DNA of 64,000 nucleotides from Oscarella lobularis (GCF_947507565.1 NC_089192.1:434001-498000), one strand, 5' to 3'. Counted from the stretch's first letter, positions 32,557-47,500 are shown. A program made the numbers and translations. Notes: generated by a model not told the origin, from the letters alone.

Positions 32557-35500
32557 ATGCGGAATAGCTATTGCCTAGCCATGCAACGACGTCTGCTCGT
32601 CTTATTCCTAATCTTTCTAGCGCGCGCGTTGGCTCAATCGGGCGACGCGTCGTCGCCGACGTGCGCCGATCCCGAACGCGACGCCAATGCAACCTGCAGC
32701 GATCTGTGCTGGAACGACGCGAAGCAAAGTACATCGATAGAATGGACCTTGACGGGGTTATGCGACACGTGCTCGCCTGCTCAGCAAACACCCGTTGTCG
32801 TCCAATCAGGAGAGTCCGTCTTCTTCTCCTACCCACCGTCTCCTGCACTGGGCTTCGTGTTTCCAGAGAACGAGCTCTACATATGCAAAGTCGCGAGTCG
32901 GGCAGCATTCGAAAGCTGTGACAAGACAACGCCCATCCCCGGGATGGAGTTTTACTTGCGACGAAACGAAACGGTCGACGTGACCGGAAATCTCACGACA
33001 GGACCGAACTATTTCATTGCGCGCCATCCGACAAACAGCATCCAAGGACCCTCGAGTCACTGTCGGCAGGGTGCGCGTCTTTTTATTACCGTAGGCGCAA
33101 ATACTTGCGCGCAGTCGTCGAGTTCGCCTAATTACTGCAATGGTCGCGCGCCATGCGCCTATAACGAGACGTCATCGTCGTACGAGTGCGCGTGCCCGCC
33201 GAGTTATCTCGGAAATTATTGCGAAAATATTAACGAGTGTCACCTAAATAATCAATGTAACAATGGCACGTGCGTCGAAGGCAATTGCTTGTTTACGTGC
33301 AATTGTTACGAAGGCTACGACGGCGATTTTTGCGATCAGGACATCGACGAGTGCTCCCAGGGGGCAGGGCCCTGTCAAAATGGCGGCGTTTGCACCAATT
33401 TTTTTGGCGGTTACGAATGCGCTTGCACGTCTGGATTTGCGGGCCAAAATTGCGAGTTGGATAAGGACGAGTGTGCGTCGAACCCGTGCATGTACAACGG
33501 CTCTTGCTTGAATCTATTAAACGGATATTTTTGTCAGTGCTCTATTGGCTTCAAAGGCGATCGATGCGAGCTTCCGTTCGACGACTGCACCAGCAATCCG
33601 TGCCAAAATGGAGGCACGTGTTTAAACATACCGAGCGCCGGATACACGTGCCAGTGCACATCCGGCTACGAGGGTGACGACTGCGAGACGGAAACAAACG
33701 AATGTCTATCTCAGCCATGTCAAAACGGAGGAAATTGCAGCGATTTATTAGACGGTTACAGCTGCACGTGCAAGAGCGGTTACACGGGGGATAGTTGCGA
33801 GACGAATATCGACGAGTGTCAATCAATGCCTTGTCACAATGGCGCAACCTGTACGGACGACGTGGACGGATTTACGTGCCAGTGCAGCAACGGTTATACG
33901 GGACCTCTCTGCAAAGTCGACATCGACGAATGCGACTCGAACCCGTGTGCAAACGGCGGCACGTGCGCGAATCGCGTCGCCGGCTACGACTGCACGTGTG
34001 TCGACGGATATACGGGATCCGACTGCGAAACCGATATCGACGAATGCGCAAGCTCGCCGTGCGATAACAATGGAACGTGTCGCGATGACGTAAACGGATT
34101 TTCCTGCTCTTGCGTTGGAGGCTTCACGGGAGCGCGATGCGACGTGAATTCGGACGAGTGTGCGTCGTCGCCTTGCCAAAACGGCGCGACGTGCGTCGAC
34201 GCGATCGGCAGCTACTCGTGCGACTGTCTCGCGGGATACGCGGGCTCCCGATGCGAAATCGACGTCGACGAATGCGCGTCGTCGCCGTGTTCCAACGACG
34301 GCACGTGCAATGATCGCGTGAACGGATTCGCTTGTGTATGTCTTCTCGGATATACGGGACCCCGATGTGAAGTCGACATCGACGAATGCGCGTCGTCTCC
34401 GTGCGCCAACGACGGCACTTGCCGCGATCTCGTAAACGAATTCGCCTGCGAATGTCGTCTCGGGTACACGGGATCCGATTGTTCGATTAATATCGACGAT
34501 TGTCGGGGAGAACCCTGTGAAAATAACGGCACGTGCGTGGACGAGCTGAACGGGTTCACGTGCGTGTGCGCGGGCGGTTTCTCTGGCGACGCCTGCGATA
34601 CGGAAATCGACGAGTGCACTTCGAATCCCTGTCAAAACGGAGCCACGTGCTACGACGAAGTCAACGGGTACACGTGTTCGTGTGCAAATGGATACACCGG
34701 GTCGTTATGCGAGAGCGATTTCGACGAATGCGCGTCGTCGCCTTGCGAGAACGGGGGAACGTGTCGCAATGAACGCGACTCGTATTCGTGTTCCTGCGTC
34801 GACGGTTATACGGGACCCCAATGTGACGTCAACGTTGACGAGTGCGCGTCGTCGCCGTGCCAAAACGGCGCCACGTGTCGCGATTTAGTGAACGAATTTT
34901 CCTGCGACTGTTCGATTGGCTACACTGGATTCGATTGTTCCGTGAACGTCGACGATTGCCATGGCGACCCGTGTCAAAACAACGGAACCTGTATCGACGA
35001 GCTGAACGGGTTTACCTGCGTCTGCGTCGACGGTTTCTCCGGCGACGAGTGCGACACGGAAATCGACGAGTGCGCTTCGTCGCCGTGTGCCAACAACGCG
35101 ACGTGCGTCGACGAATTGAATGGCTATCGATGCACGTGTCCGAGCAAATTCACCGGAGCCGACTGCTCGGTGCGCCTGTTGCCGTGCGACGCGAAACCGT
35201 GCGGCGCGAACGCGGTCATGTGCGTACCGCAAGGCCTCGACGATTTCCTCTGCATCTGTTTGCCTGGATACGGCGGCCTGCTCTGCGACGTCGACGTGGA
35301 CGAGTGCGCCTCGTCGCCGTGTGCCAACGGCGCGACGTGCGTCGACGAAGTCAATCGTTATGAATGCCAATGCGTTGTCGGCTATACGGGACCTCGATGT
35401 GACGTGGAATTGGATCCGTGCGACGCGTCGCCGTGCGAGAACAACGCCACGTGTCGGAAGCTTTCGCCGACGGCGTACGAATGCGATTGCCCGGTCGGTT

Positions 35501-38500
35501 TTACGGGATCGCGCTGCGCCGGCCTCATCGACTATTGCGTGTCGCTACCATGCGAGAACGGAGCCCGATGCGAGCCGCGCGTCGATTCGTATCAATGCTA
35601 CTGCATCCCCGGTTGGACGGGAACGAATTGCGAGCTCAATGTCATGGAATGCGCGTCGAATCCGTGTCTCTACGGCGGCACGTGTACCGACGGCATTAAC
35701 GGGTTTTCATGTGCTTGCGTTGCCGGTCGAACGGGTCCCTTTTGCGACGTCAACGTCGACGAGTGCGCCTCGTCGCCATGCCAACACCACGGACTCTGTT
35801 TCGAGCTTGGAATCGATAATTATTTCTGCGCCTGTCCGATTGCGTATACTGGACGGCACTGCGAGTCGAACGTGGACGAGTGCGCCTCGTCGCCGTGCGC
35901 AAATGACGGCACTTGCGTCGATTTCGTCGGCGGTTTTTTTTGCGATTGCTCATCGGGTTATACGGGACTTCAATGCGAGGTTGACGTCGACGAGTGTGCT
36001 TCGTCGCCTTGCGCGAACGGCGGATCCTGCGTCGACGGCGTCAATGGGTTTGCGTGTTCGTGCGTCGATGGTTATACGGGACCCCAGTGTGGAGTCGACA
36101 TCGACGACTGCGCGTCGGGACCGTGCACGAATAACGGCACGTGTCGCGATCTCGTCGACGATTTTCGATGCGATTGCGCCGGCGGTTGGTTCGGGAAAAA
36201 TTGCTCGTCGCCGACCGACGAGTGCGCGTCGTCGCCATGTCAAAACAACGCCACGTGTTGGGATTTCGTTAACGGTTACGAGTGCGCTTGCTCCGGCGGA
36301 TACACGGGATTGCTGTGCGATGTTGAGATTGACGAATGCGCGTCGTCGCCGTGTGCAAACGGCGGCACGTGTCGAGACGAAATAGACGGGTTTCTGTGCA
36401 CGTGTGTGCGTGGCTACGCGGGCAGCGCGTGCGAGATCGACATCGACGACTGCGCGTCGTTTCCGTGCGACAACAACGCCACGTGTCGCGACGGCGTCGA
36501 CTCGTTTGCCTGCGATTGCGCCGACGGTTTCACCGGCGACGTATGCGATTCGGAGATCGACGAGTGCGCGTCGTCGCCGTGTCAAAACGACGGAACCTGC
36601 TACGACGAAATCAACGGTTTTGACTGCGCTTGCATCGTCGGATTTACGGGAGCGACGTGCGAAAGCGAGACGGATTTCTGCGTGTCGAATCCGTGCGGAA
36701 ACGGAATTTGCATCCCAGGTTTCAACCGATTCAACTGCTTTTGCACGCCGGGATTCGGCGGCGATTATTGCCAGTTCAACATCGATGAATGCTTATCGAA
36801 TCCATGTCAGAACGGTTCGACCTGCTTGGATCAAGTAAACGGATTCGTATGCGATTGTCGCGCCGGTTTCACTGGCGTTCTTTGTGACGTCAACGTCGAC
36901 GACTGCGCCTCGAATCCATGCCAACAAGGCGGAACGTGTTGGGATGGCGTCGACGGGTACACGTGTTCGTGTCCGAGCGGATATACGGGTCAGCGATGCG
37001 ACGTCGACGTCGACGAATGCGCGTCATCGCCGTGTCAAAACGACGGCACGTGCTTCGACGCGATGAACGGGTTTGCTTGTAATTGTACGCTTGGTTACCG
37101 TGGCGACGTTTGCGAGATCAACGTGGACGAATGTGCGTCGTCGCCGTGTCAAAACGGCGGCACGTGTCGGGACTTGATTAACAATTTTCAATGTGACTGT
37201 CCAACGGGATTTACTGGAGAACTATGCGAGACGAACATCGACGATTGCGCGGGAATCGCGTGCGCCAACGGCGGCACGTGTGAAGATCGAGTCGACGATT
37301 ATTTTTGCCGATGCGCCGACGGTTGGTTTGGGAGAAACTGCTCGACGAATCGCGACGAGTGCTCTTCCAATCCGTGCCATGCGACGGCCACGTGCATGGA
37401 TGACATAAACGGATACTATTGCACGTGCGGAAACGGATATACAGGCGTTCACTGCGACGTCGAAATCGACGAGTGCACGTCGTCGCCCTGTCAAAACGAC
37501 GGCACGTGTCGCGACGAAATCGGCCGCTTCGCGTGCGTCTGTGCGCCCGGTTACGGCGGCGACATGTGCGAGGTTGATATCAACGAGTGCGCTTCAACGC
37601 CGTGCGAGAACGGCGCGACGTGTCGCGACGAAATTGACGGGTTTGCGTGCGTTTGCGCCGCCGGCTTCAGCGGCGACTATTGCGACACGGAAATTGACGA
37701 GTGCGCGTCGTCGCCGTGTCGTCACGACGGCACGTGCTTCGACGAAATCGCCGGCTTTCGATGCGAATGCGTTTCGGGCAAGACGGGCGTTCATTGTGAA
37801 ACGGACATCGACGAGTGCGCTTCATTGCCCTGCCGTAACAACGGGACGTGTACGGATCATTTCGACGGGTTTTCGTGCGCGTGCGACGGTTTGCATACGG
37901 GACTTGTGTGCGAAAGCGAGGTATTTCCATGTCGTGCCGTTACCTGTGCTAACGGCGGCACGTGTCGGGAAGCGATGTTTGATTTCGTCTGCGATTGCGT
38001 CGACGGATATACGGGACGCTATTGCGAGAGCCAGATCGACTTCTGCGATTCGAATCCGTGTCAAAACGGCGGTTTCTGCTTGGCGCAATTGAATGGTTTT
38101 CAATGCTTTTGTTTACCCGGTTGGACGGAAGACTTCTGCGAAATCAACGTCAATGAATGCTTTCGTGAACCGTGCCAAAACGGCGGCACGTGCGTCGATC
38201 TCATCAACGACTATCGATGCGACTGCCCAGTCGGTTTCGCGGGCTCCGTCTGCCAAACGGACACGGACGAGTGCGCCTCGTCGCCGTGTCGAAACAACGC
38301 GACGTGCGTTGACGAACCGGGCGGTTTCCTCTGCAATTGCCCGTTGGGCTACAGCGGCGTCGCCTGCGAGACGGACGTCGACGAGTGCGCGTCGTCGCCG
38401 TGTCAAAACGACGCTACGTGCGACGACCTTATCGGCGAGTTTGCCTGTCGTTGTCCCGCTGGCTTCAGCGGCGATCAATGCGAAGTGAACATCGACGAAT

Positions 38501-41500
38501 GCGCCTCGTCGCCATGCGAGAACGGCGCCCGATGCGACGATCTCGTCGACGGGTACGAATGCGTTTGCAACGCCGGCTTTACGGGGATACACTGCGAGAC
38601 GAATATCGACGATTGTGCGCCGTCGGATCGGTGTAACAACAGCGCCGTCTGTTTCGATCTCGTCGACGACTTTTTCTGCAATTGCACGGACGGTTGGTTC
38701 GGTAAAACGTGCTCGTCTCCGACGAACGAGTGCGTGTCGAATCCTTGCCGAAATGGCGGTACATGCTGGGATTTGCATAGCGCTTACTATTGCGAATGCA
38801 CGATCGCTTACACGGGGACTCACTGCGAAACGGAAGTCGACGAATGCATGTCGTCGCCTTGCGAAAACGGCGGCACGTGCGTCGATAGTCTCGCCGGATA
38901 TTCGTGCCGCTGCGCGAGCGGTTTTACCGGGACAACGTGCGAGACGAACGTCGACGAGTGCGCGTCGTCGCCGTGCGAGAACGGAGCGACCTGCGTCGAC
39001 GCGATCGACGGGTATCGATGCGATTGCGTCGCCGGCTACACGGGAGACGACTGCGATACGGAAATCGACGAGTGCGTTTCGTCGCCGTGTCGCGAGAACG
39101 GAACCTGCGTCGACGAGTTGAACGGGTACACGTGCGTTTGTCCGGTCGGAACGACGGGATCCCAATGCGAAATTGAAGTGAGGGAATGTTTGTCGAACCC
39201 CTGTCTCAACGGGGCGACATGCGCCGACTTGCGCGACGACTACGAATGCTTTTGCACGGCTAATTACACCGGGCGACGATGCGAGTCGCTCATCGATCCG
39301 TGTACGCTCTCGCCGTGCCGGAACTCGGCGACGTGTACGGTGAACGTCGACTATTCGTATCAGTGCCAATGCACCGCCGGATACACGGGGGCTCAATGCG
39401 AATTGGAGATCGACCACTGCGTTTCGAATCCGTGTCTAAACGGCGTCTGTCGACCTCATCTAAACGGCTACATGTGCTTTTGTACGCCCGGTTTTACGGC
39501 GTCTGATTGCAGCGTCGAAGTTCGCGAATGTTCTTCGAATCCCTGTCTCAATGGTGCGACGTGCGAGGAAAGTCTGCTTCGTTATACGTGCCGCTGTGCG
39601 CCCGGTTTCACCGGCGTTCGATGCGAGACTAATGTCGACGAGTGTGCGTCGGCGCCGTGCCGGAACAACGGGACTTGCGTCGATCTGATCAACGGGTATC
39701 GGTGCGACTGCGTCGTCGGGTACGGTGGCGACGCGTGCGAGCGAGAAATCGACGAATGCGCGTCGTCTCCTTGCGAGAACGGCGGGACGTGTACCGATTC
39801 AATCGGCGCGTACGAGTGCGATTGTCCGCGCGGCTTCACCGGGGTTCAATGCGAGACGAATGTGGACGAGTGTGCGTCGGCGCCGTGTCAAAACCAGGCG
39901 ACGTGCATCGATGAGATCGACGGGTATCGATGCGACTGCGTCGTCGGTTACACGGGCGACGAGTGTGACAGCGAAATTGACGAATGCGCTTCTTCTCCGT
40001 GTCAGAACGGAGGGACATGCGTAGACGAAATCGGCGCGTACGCGTGCGATTGTCTGCTCGGTTTCACCGGCGTCGTCTGCGAAACGGAAATCGTCGAGTG
40101 CGCGTCGTCGCCTTGTCAGAACGGCGGCACGTGTCGCGATAATCTCGGCGCGTACCAATGCGATTGTCCGCGCGGTTTCACCGGGGTTCGGTGCGAGACG
40201 AACGTGGACGAGTGCGCCTCGGCGCCGTGTCAAAATCAAGCGACATGCATCGACGAGATCGACGGGTATCAATGCAACTGTGTCGTCGGTTACACGGGCG
40301 ACGGGTGCGACAGCGAAATTGACGAATGCGTTTCTTCTCCGTGTCAGAACGGAGGGACGTGCGTCGACGAAATCGGCGCGTACGCGTGCGATTGTCCGCT
40401 CGGTTTCACCGGCGACGTTTGCGAAACGGAAATCGTCGAGTGCGCGTCGTCGCCTTGTCGAAACGGCGGCACGTGTCGCGATCATCTCGGCGCGTACCAA
40501 TGCGATTGTCCGCGCGGTTTCGCCGGAGTTCGATGCGAGACGAATGTGGACGAATGCGCTTCGGCGCCGTGTGAGAACGGCGCAACGTGTAACGATTTGA
40601 TTGGCGATTACGTTTGCACTTGCTTGCCGGGATGGACGGGACGAAATTGCACGATTGACGTGGACGAGTGCGCGTCGCAGCCGTGTCTTAACGGCGGACT
40701 GTGCCGGAACTTAGGGAACCGTTACGAATGCCTTTGTCTCGGATTCATTGGTCCGCAATGCCAGTTTGACGTCAATGAATGCCTATTGAATCCGTGTGTC
40801 AACGGATCGTGCGTCAACATGCCAGGGAGTTTTCAATGCAACTGTTCGGCTGGATATACTGGATCTATATGCGATGTAGACATTGACGAATGCTCATCTC
40901 TGCCTTGTCGCAACGGCGGCACTTGTGTCGACTCAATCGACTCGTTTAGCTGCGACTGTCCGTCGTCACACTCCGGGTTGCTATGCGACGTTGAAGTCAA
41001 TGAATGCGAGTCAAATCCGTGTCAAAATGGAAATTGCAGCGACGACGTCGGCGGGTATTTCTGCACATGCGCATCTGGCTTCACTGGTGTCGACTGCGAG
41101 ACGAACATCGACGACTGCGCGACGAATCCATGCTCGGCAAACGCGACGGTGGAATGCATTGACGGCGTCGACTCGTTCACGTGCGTGTGCCGTACGGATT
41201 ATACGGGACCTCAATGCGAAATCGACATCGATCGATGTATGTCGTCGCCGTGCGAGAACGGCGGCACGTGCGTCGATTTGTCAAGCGGATATCGATGCGA
41301 TTGCGTCGCCGGCTGGTATGGCGCCACTTGTGCGACGGCAACGAATGAGTGCGCGTCGTCGCCGTGCGCCAACGGCGGAACGTGTGTCGACGTTCACAAC
41401 GCGTTCTATTGCATCTGCGACGTCGGATACACGGGAGACGAGTGCGATACGGAAATTGACGAGTGCACGTCGTCGCCGTGTCAGAACGGTGGTACGTGTC

Positions 41501-44500
41501 GCGACGAAATCGGCGCGTTCGCGTGCGATTGTCCAGGCGGTTTCACCGGCCTTCTCTGCGAGACTGACGTCAACGAGTGCGCGTCGGCGCCGTGTCAGAA
41601 CAACGGCTCGTGCACGGATCTCGTCGACGGCTACGTGTGCGATTGCACTGTCGGCTACAGCGGCGATGATTGCGATACGGAAATCGACGTTTGCGAGTCG
41701 TCGCCTTGCCTCAACAACGGCACTTGCATGTGGACCGGCCCGGGGGAGTACGAATGCGGCTGCACGAGCGAGTTCAAGGGTTTACACTGTAGCGATCCGA
41801 CGCTGCCCTGCGATGCGAGTCCCTGTCTGAACGGCGGCTTGTGCGTTCCCGCGAGGACCGACGGCGCTGATGGCTTCCGATGCTATTGCCTCGAGGGTCG
41901 CTACTCGGGACGATTCTGCGAAATGGACAACGACGAGTGCCGCGATTTGGCCGAGCCGTGTTTCAACGGTGGGACGTGCCGAAACGAAGACGGCGGATAT
42001 TCGTGCGAGTGCCCGTCCGGTTTTACCGGCGCCATGTGCGAGTCGGCGCTTGTTGAATGTCTATCGAATCCGTGCACGAACAACGGCACGTGCGTTGATC
42101 GGATTAATTATTTCGAGTGCCAGTGTCCGGTTGGATTTGCTGGGGTCCAGTGCGAGCGCGTCGATTTGTGTGTGTCGGAACCGTGCCGTAACGGCAGCAC
42201 GTGCATTCTGACTTCTTCCGGGTTTGAGTGCGTGTGTCCGGCGGGTTTGACTGGCGCTATCTGTGACGCGGAAATCGATGAATGCCAATCTAATCCGTGT
42301 CACGTAAGCTCGACGTGTGTTGATGATCTGAATGGATTTTTGTGCCTGTGCGACGCCGGTCGAACGGGCCGTCTATGTGACGTTGATGTGCGAGAATGCG
42401 ATTCGAGTCCGTGTTCAAATGGAGGAACTTGTCATGAGATGATCAACGGGTTTAGCTGCGCTTGTTCGAAAGGCTATACGGGAACTCAGTGCGAAATTGA
42501 CGTAGATGAATGCCAATCGAATCCTTGTTCGAATCACGGGACATGTGTTGATGACGTTGGCGGATTCAGTTGCCAGTGTCCAGCAGGATATACAGGAAAT
42601 CGATGTGAAGTGAACATAAACGAGTGTGAATCAAACCCCTGTTCAAATAATGGGGCATGTGTTGACGACATTAACGGATTCAGTTGCCAGTGTCTGGCTG
42701 GGTATACAGGAAATCAATGTGAAGTCAACGTAGATGAATGCGACTCAAGTCCTTGTTCAAATGGCGGTACATGTGTCGATGACGTAAACGGATTCAGTTG
42801 CCTTTGTCTGGCTGGGTATACAGGAAGTCAATGTGAAGTAAACATAAACGAATGCGACTCAAATCCCTGTTCAAATAACGGGACATGCATTGATGACATA
42901 GACGATTACGCTTGTCAATGCGTTGACGGTTATACCGGAAAGCGGTGCCACGTGGACATCGATGAATGTCAATCGAATCCGTGCGGCAACGGCGGAACGT
43001 GCGTCGACGAAATCGACGGATTCTATTGTCTCTGCCTCGGCGGCTATTCGGGAAGTTACTGCGGTTCGGAAGTGAACGAGTGCGAAATCAATTCCTGTCA
43101 AAACGGCGGCACGTGCGTCGATCTCGTGAACGATTTCTTATGCGAATGTCTTCCGGGATATACGGGAAGCGTGTGCGAGACGAACGTCGACGAATGCGAA
43201 TCGAATCCGTGCGCCAATAATTCGACGTGCGTTGATCAAATCGACGGATTCAATTGCTCGTGCGGACCTCTTTATGCTGGACGTCTCTGCGACGTAGAAA
43301 TTAATCCGTGCCGATCGAACCCGTGTCAGAATGCGGGACGTTGTGTCGTCGACTCGGTGTCAGCGGAATATGAGTGCATGTGCATGGACGGATATACGGG
43401 AACAGTCTGTGAAACGAACGTCGACGATTGCACGTCGGCGCCGTGCGCCAACGGCGGCACGTGCCTTGACGTCATCAACGGCTATATGTGCATTTGTCCG
43501 CTCAATACGACCGGCATTCAATGCGAGACAAACGTTGCCTGCGATGCAAAACCTTGCGTTAACGGACTATGCGAGAGTCTCTTTGGGGGAGGATTCGAAT
43601 GCAAATGCCAGTTGGACTATTACGGCGATCGTTGCCAATTCAAAGCGAACGACTGCAAATTTGCACCGTGTCTCAACGGCGGCACGTGTACGGACGGAAT
43701 TAACTCGTTTTCTTGCGCGTGTACGGCGGCGTTTACTGGCGCCACGTGCGAAACGGCTGTGACGACGTGCGACTCCAATCCTTGTCGTAACGGCGGCACG
43801 TGCAACGAGAATAGCGGCGAATTCGTTTGTCAATGCGTTTCCGGTTATACGGGAGCCACTTGCGAGACTGACGTCGACGAGTGCGCGTCGTCGCCGTGTT
43901 CTAACGGTGGCACGTGCCACGACGGCGTCGGCGCTTATGCGTGTCGTTGCGTTGCCGGTTTTACCGGCGCGCTCTGCGAAACGGAAGTGGACGAGTGCGA
44001 GTTGCAGCCGTGCGCTAACGGCGGCACGTGCGTCGACGCAATCGATTCGTACACGTGTTCGTGTTCGCCGCTTTTTACCGGACGTAACTGTGAGACGAAT
44101 TTGAATCCGTGCCAGACGGCGAATCCGTGTCAAAACGGGTCCACGTGTTCAATTACCGGAAGCGGATCGAACTACGTGTGCACGTGCGCCACGGGATTTA
44201 CAGGACGCCATTGCGACGTCGATTTGGACGAATGCGCCTCGGAACCGTGTCAAAACGGTGCCACTTGCATCGACAACGTGGGATTTTACGCGTGCGAGTG
44301 CTCACCCGGTTACACGGGGGCAGAATGCGAGACGAATATCAACGAGTGCGCGTCGCGTCCGTGTCAAAACGGCGCCGCTTGCATCGATCAGATCGACGAC
44401 TACGAGTGCACGTGCATGGATGGATATACCGGCCTCAATTGTGAGACGAATATCGACGAGTGCGCTTCGCTACCGTGCTCTAACGACGGCACGTGCGTGG

Positions 44501-47500
44501 ACGAGATCAACGGATATGCTTGCACGTGTGCGATGGGATACACCGGTGAGGACTGCGAGACGAAGCTCGTTTTCGTCTGCGAATCGAATCCGTGTGCAAA
44601 CGGCGGCACGTGCAACGACGTCGGCGCCGGATATACGTGCACGTGTTCGAATGCGTACACTGGCGAGCACTGCGACGTCGAAATCGATTTCTGCGAGTCG
44701 AATCCGTGCACGACGAATGCCACGTGTCGTTCGATCGCGGGATCGTTCGCCTGCGATTGCCCCGAAGGATACGCCGGGGATCGTTGCCAAATTGCCGTGC
44801 CTCTGTGCGAATCGAATCCCTGTCAGAACGGCGGGATCTGCGTCAGGGAGTTGGATGCCTGTTTCTGTCGAAACGGATGGACGGGGCATTTTTGTCATTT
44901 TGACATCAACGAGTGCTTCTACGCCAACGAATGTCCGGCGCCGACTCGCTGCGTTAATTATCCGGGTGGATTTGATTGTGTTTGCCCGACGGGATACACG
45001 GGCGCGTCGTGCGACGTGAATATCGACGATTGTGCGAACAATCCTTGCATGAACGGCGGCAGCTGCACCGATCTCGTTGCTGGATTCAATTGCACGTGCC
45101 CAAGCGGATATGAGGGTCCGCTTTGCGAGCTCTTCGTCGACGGCTGCGGATTTTCGCGTTGCCAAAACGGAGCGACGTGCGTCGACGTTGTCGTCAATAC
45201 GACGGCGACGGAGGGAAGTGGACTGGAGGAGAGTTATGCGTGCAAGTGTCCGAGTGGCTTTGGCGGGCTCACGTGCGAAATGCCGATCACAGGAACTCCA
45301 TTCGCTACGACTGAAACTCCAACTCTTGAGAGTACGACTACACCTCCAAAGACAAGAGCAACTCCAACTCCTAGCGATGCAATAACAACTGGTCTTCCGA
45401 CGACAGCTACAACTCCATCAACGGCTCGTCTAAGGACAACTACACCTCCAACGACAAGTGTACCCACAACTCCAACTTCAAGGGCTAGAGATACGACTGC
45501 ACCTGCGATTACATCCGCACCTCTAACGACAACTGCTTCTCCAACTCCTAGCTATGCAACAACTGGTCCTCCAACGACAAGTGCAACTCCATCAACGGCT
45601 CATCCAATGACAACTGCTTCTCCAACTCCTAGCGATGCAATAACAACTGGTCTTCCGACGACAGCTACAACTCCATCAACTGCTCGTCCAACGACAACTA
45701 CACCTCCGACGACAAGTGCAACTCCAACTCCTAGCGATGCAACAACTGGTCCTCCAAGAGCAACTCCTTCAACGGCTCATCCAATGACAACTGCTTCTCC
45801 AACTCCTAGCGACGCAACTACACCTCCAATGACTTTTCTTCCAACAACTTCTGGCGCTACTATTGCATCTCCTTCTTCTCCGCCTCTCAATTGTTCCCAA
45901 AGTCCGTGCGCGAACGGCGGTACGTGCGTGTCATCGTCCGACGGCGACGTGTGTCATTGTCCCTTATCGTATGGCGGAGACGTTTGCGATCAAAGTAATC
46001 AATTATTCTTGCGTCGTTTTTCTTTTAAATCTCGCTCTAGGTTTGTTTGCCGCCGTGCCGTCATTCGACGAAGCGTCGTACTTGGTTCTCTCGGGCGATA
46101 TACGCTCCCGCTTCAACGACATTTTTCTCGAACTAAAGCCGACGACGTCCGGAGGAGACGGCACGATCTTTTTCGTCTCCCAGAACGCCGACGGAAGCGG
46201 CGACTACATGGCACTCTACATCAAAGCGGGCGTCCTAACGTACAGCTATAACCTCGGCTTCAACTCAATCGAAATCAAATCAAACACGTCACTTGTAGCA
46301 GATACGTTCGCAACAATAAGAATGAGGTAAGGAGAAGCACAACATTGCGTATCGTTATCTATATATCTATCGTCTCTTTCAGGCGTTCTGAAGAGAAGGG
46401 TTGGCTTTATATTGATGATCAGCTCGTTGGTTATGGATCAACATTTCCTGACCTCACTCAACTATCCGAGAACTCCGTTCTCTATCTCGGTCGACTTCCC
46501 GAATCGTTGACGTCGGTTTCGCCGCTTCTTCCCGACGGAGGTTTCACCGGCTGCGTTCGTCGTCTCAAAGCCGACGGCCGACTGATCGATTTGATATCCG
46601 CTGCGACGAGTGCTCGCAATGTGGGCCACTGCCAGATTGCGCCCTGTTCCGCCGTCGGAGCGACGTACTGTCTCAACGGAGCCACGTGCGTTCCGAGCGG
46701 AAATGAACCGGACGCTTACTCGTGCAGCTGCGCCGTCGGGTATACAGGACAGCGATGCGAGTCGCCGTATGATCCATGTCTCTCGGGAACGCGATGTCGC
46801 AACGGCGGCACGTGTACGACGCCGATGGATAGCAATCGATTCAACTGCGATTGCCCGTACGGATTTTCCGGGACGACTTGCGAGAAAGGTAGGGTTAGAA
46901 TGAGTAATACACGGCGTAGTGTAATCTGTATTTTTTTTCAGATGTTCGTCCTATAATATCTGAGTCGTACAACGGCGATGGCTACACCAAGCGAACCGTT
47001 TCGACTCGCTCGTTTCGCACGTCGTTCACCTTATCATTCCAACTTCGTCCGTCCGTCGTCAATCAGACGGGTTTGATAGCGTTCGTTCATCGGCCCGGCG
47101 GCGGCGACTACTTCGCCGTTTTCGCCGATTCCGGATACGTCGAAGCGCACATGCACGTCGGATCGCGCGACATTGGCCAACCGCGCAGCGCTCTACCCAT
47201 CGACGGTCAAACCCGCGTTATCATAACGAAACTAGGCAAAGACTTGAGTCTCGCAATCGACGACCAACCCGTCGTCACGGAAACGGCAACGGGATCGCTA
47301 TCGGCGCTCGACGTCGACGACGATTTGTATCTCGGCGGCGTCGCGGCGTCGACGTACGCCGATTTGCCGGTCGGGTTGGTTCGCGTGACGAACGGATTTC
47401 ACGGCTGTTTATATGACGTCACGCTGAACGGCGATTCGATCGGCGACGCGAGCGACGGCGTCAACGTCGACGAGTGCGATCAGGGCGCGTGCGATTCGTC

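Noticed and set aside
32557-46251. Arg-rich frames on the plus strand and Ile/Val/Arg-rich frames on the minus strand within gene B
   Set aside because: Shadow frames created by the regular EGF codon pattern. The Cys-spaced EGF frame is the real one.
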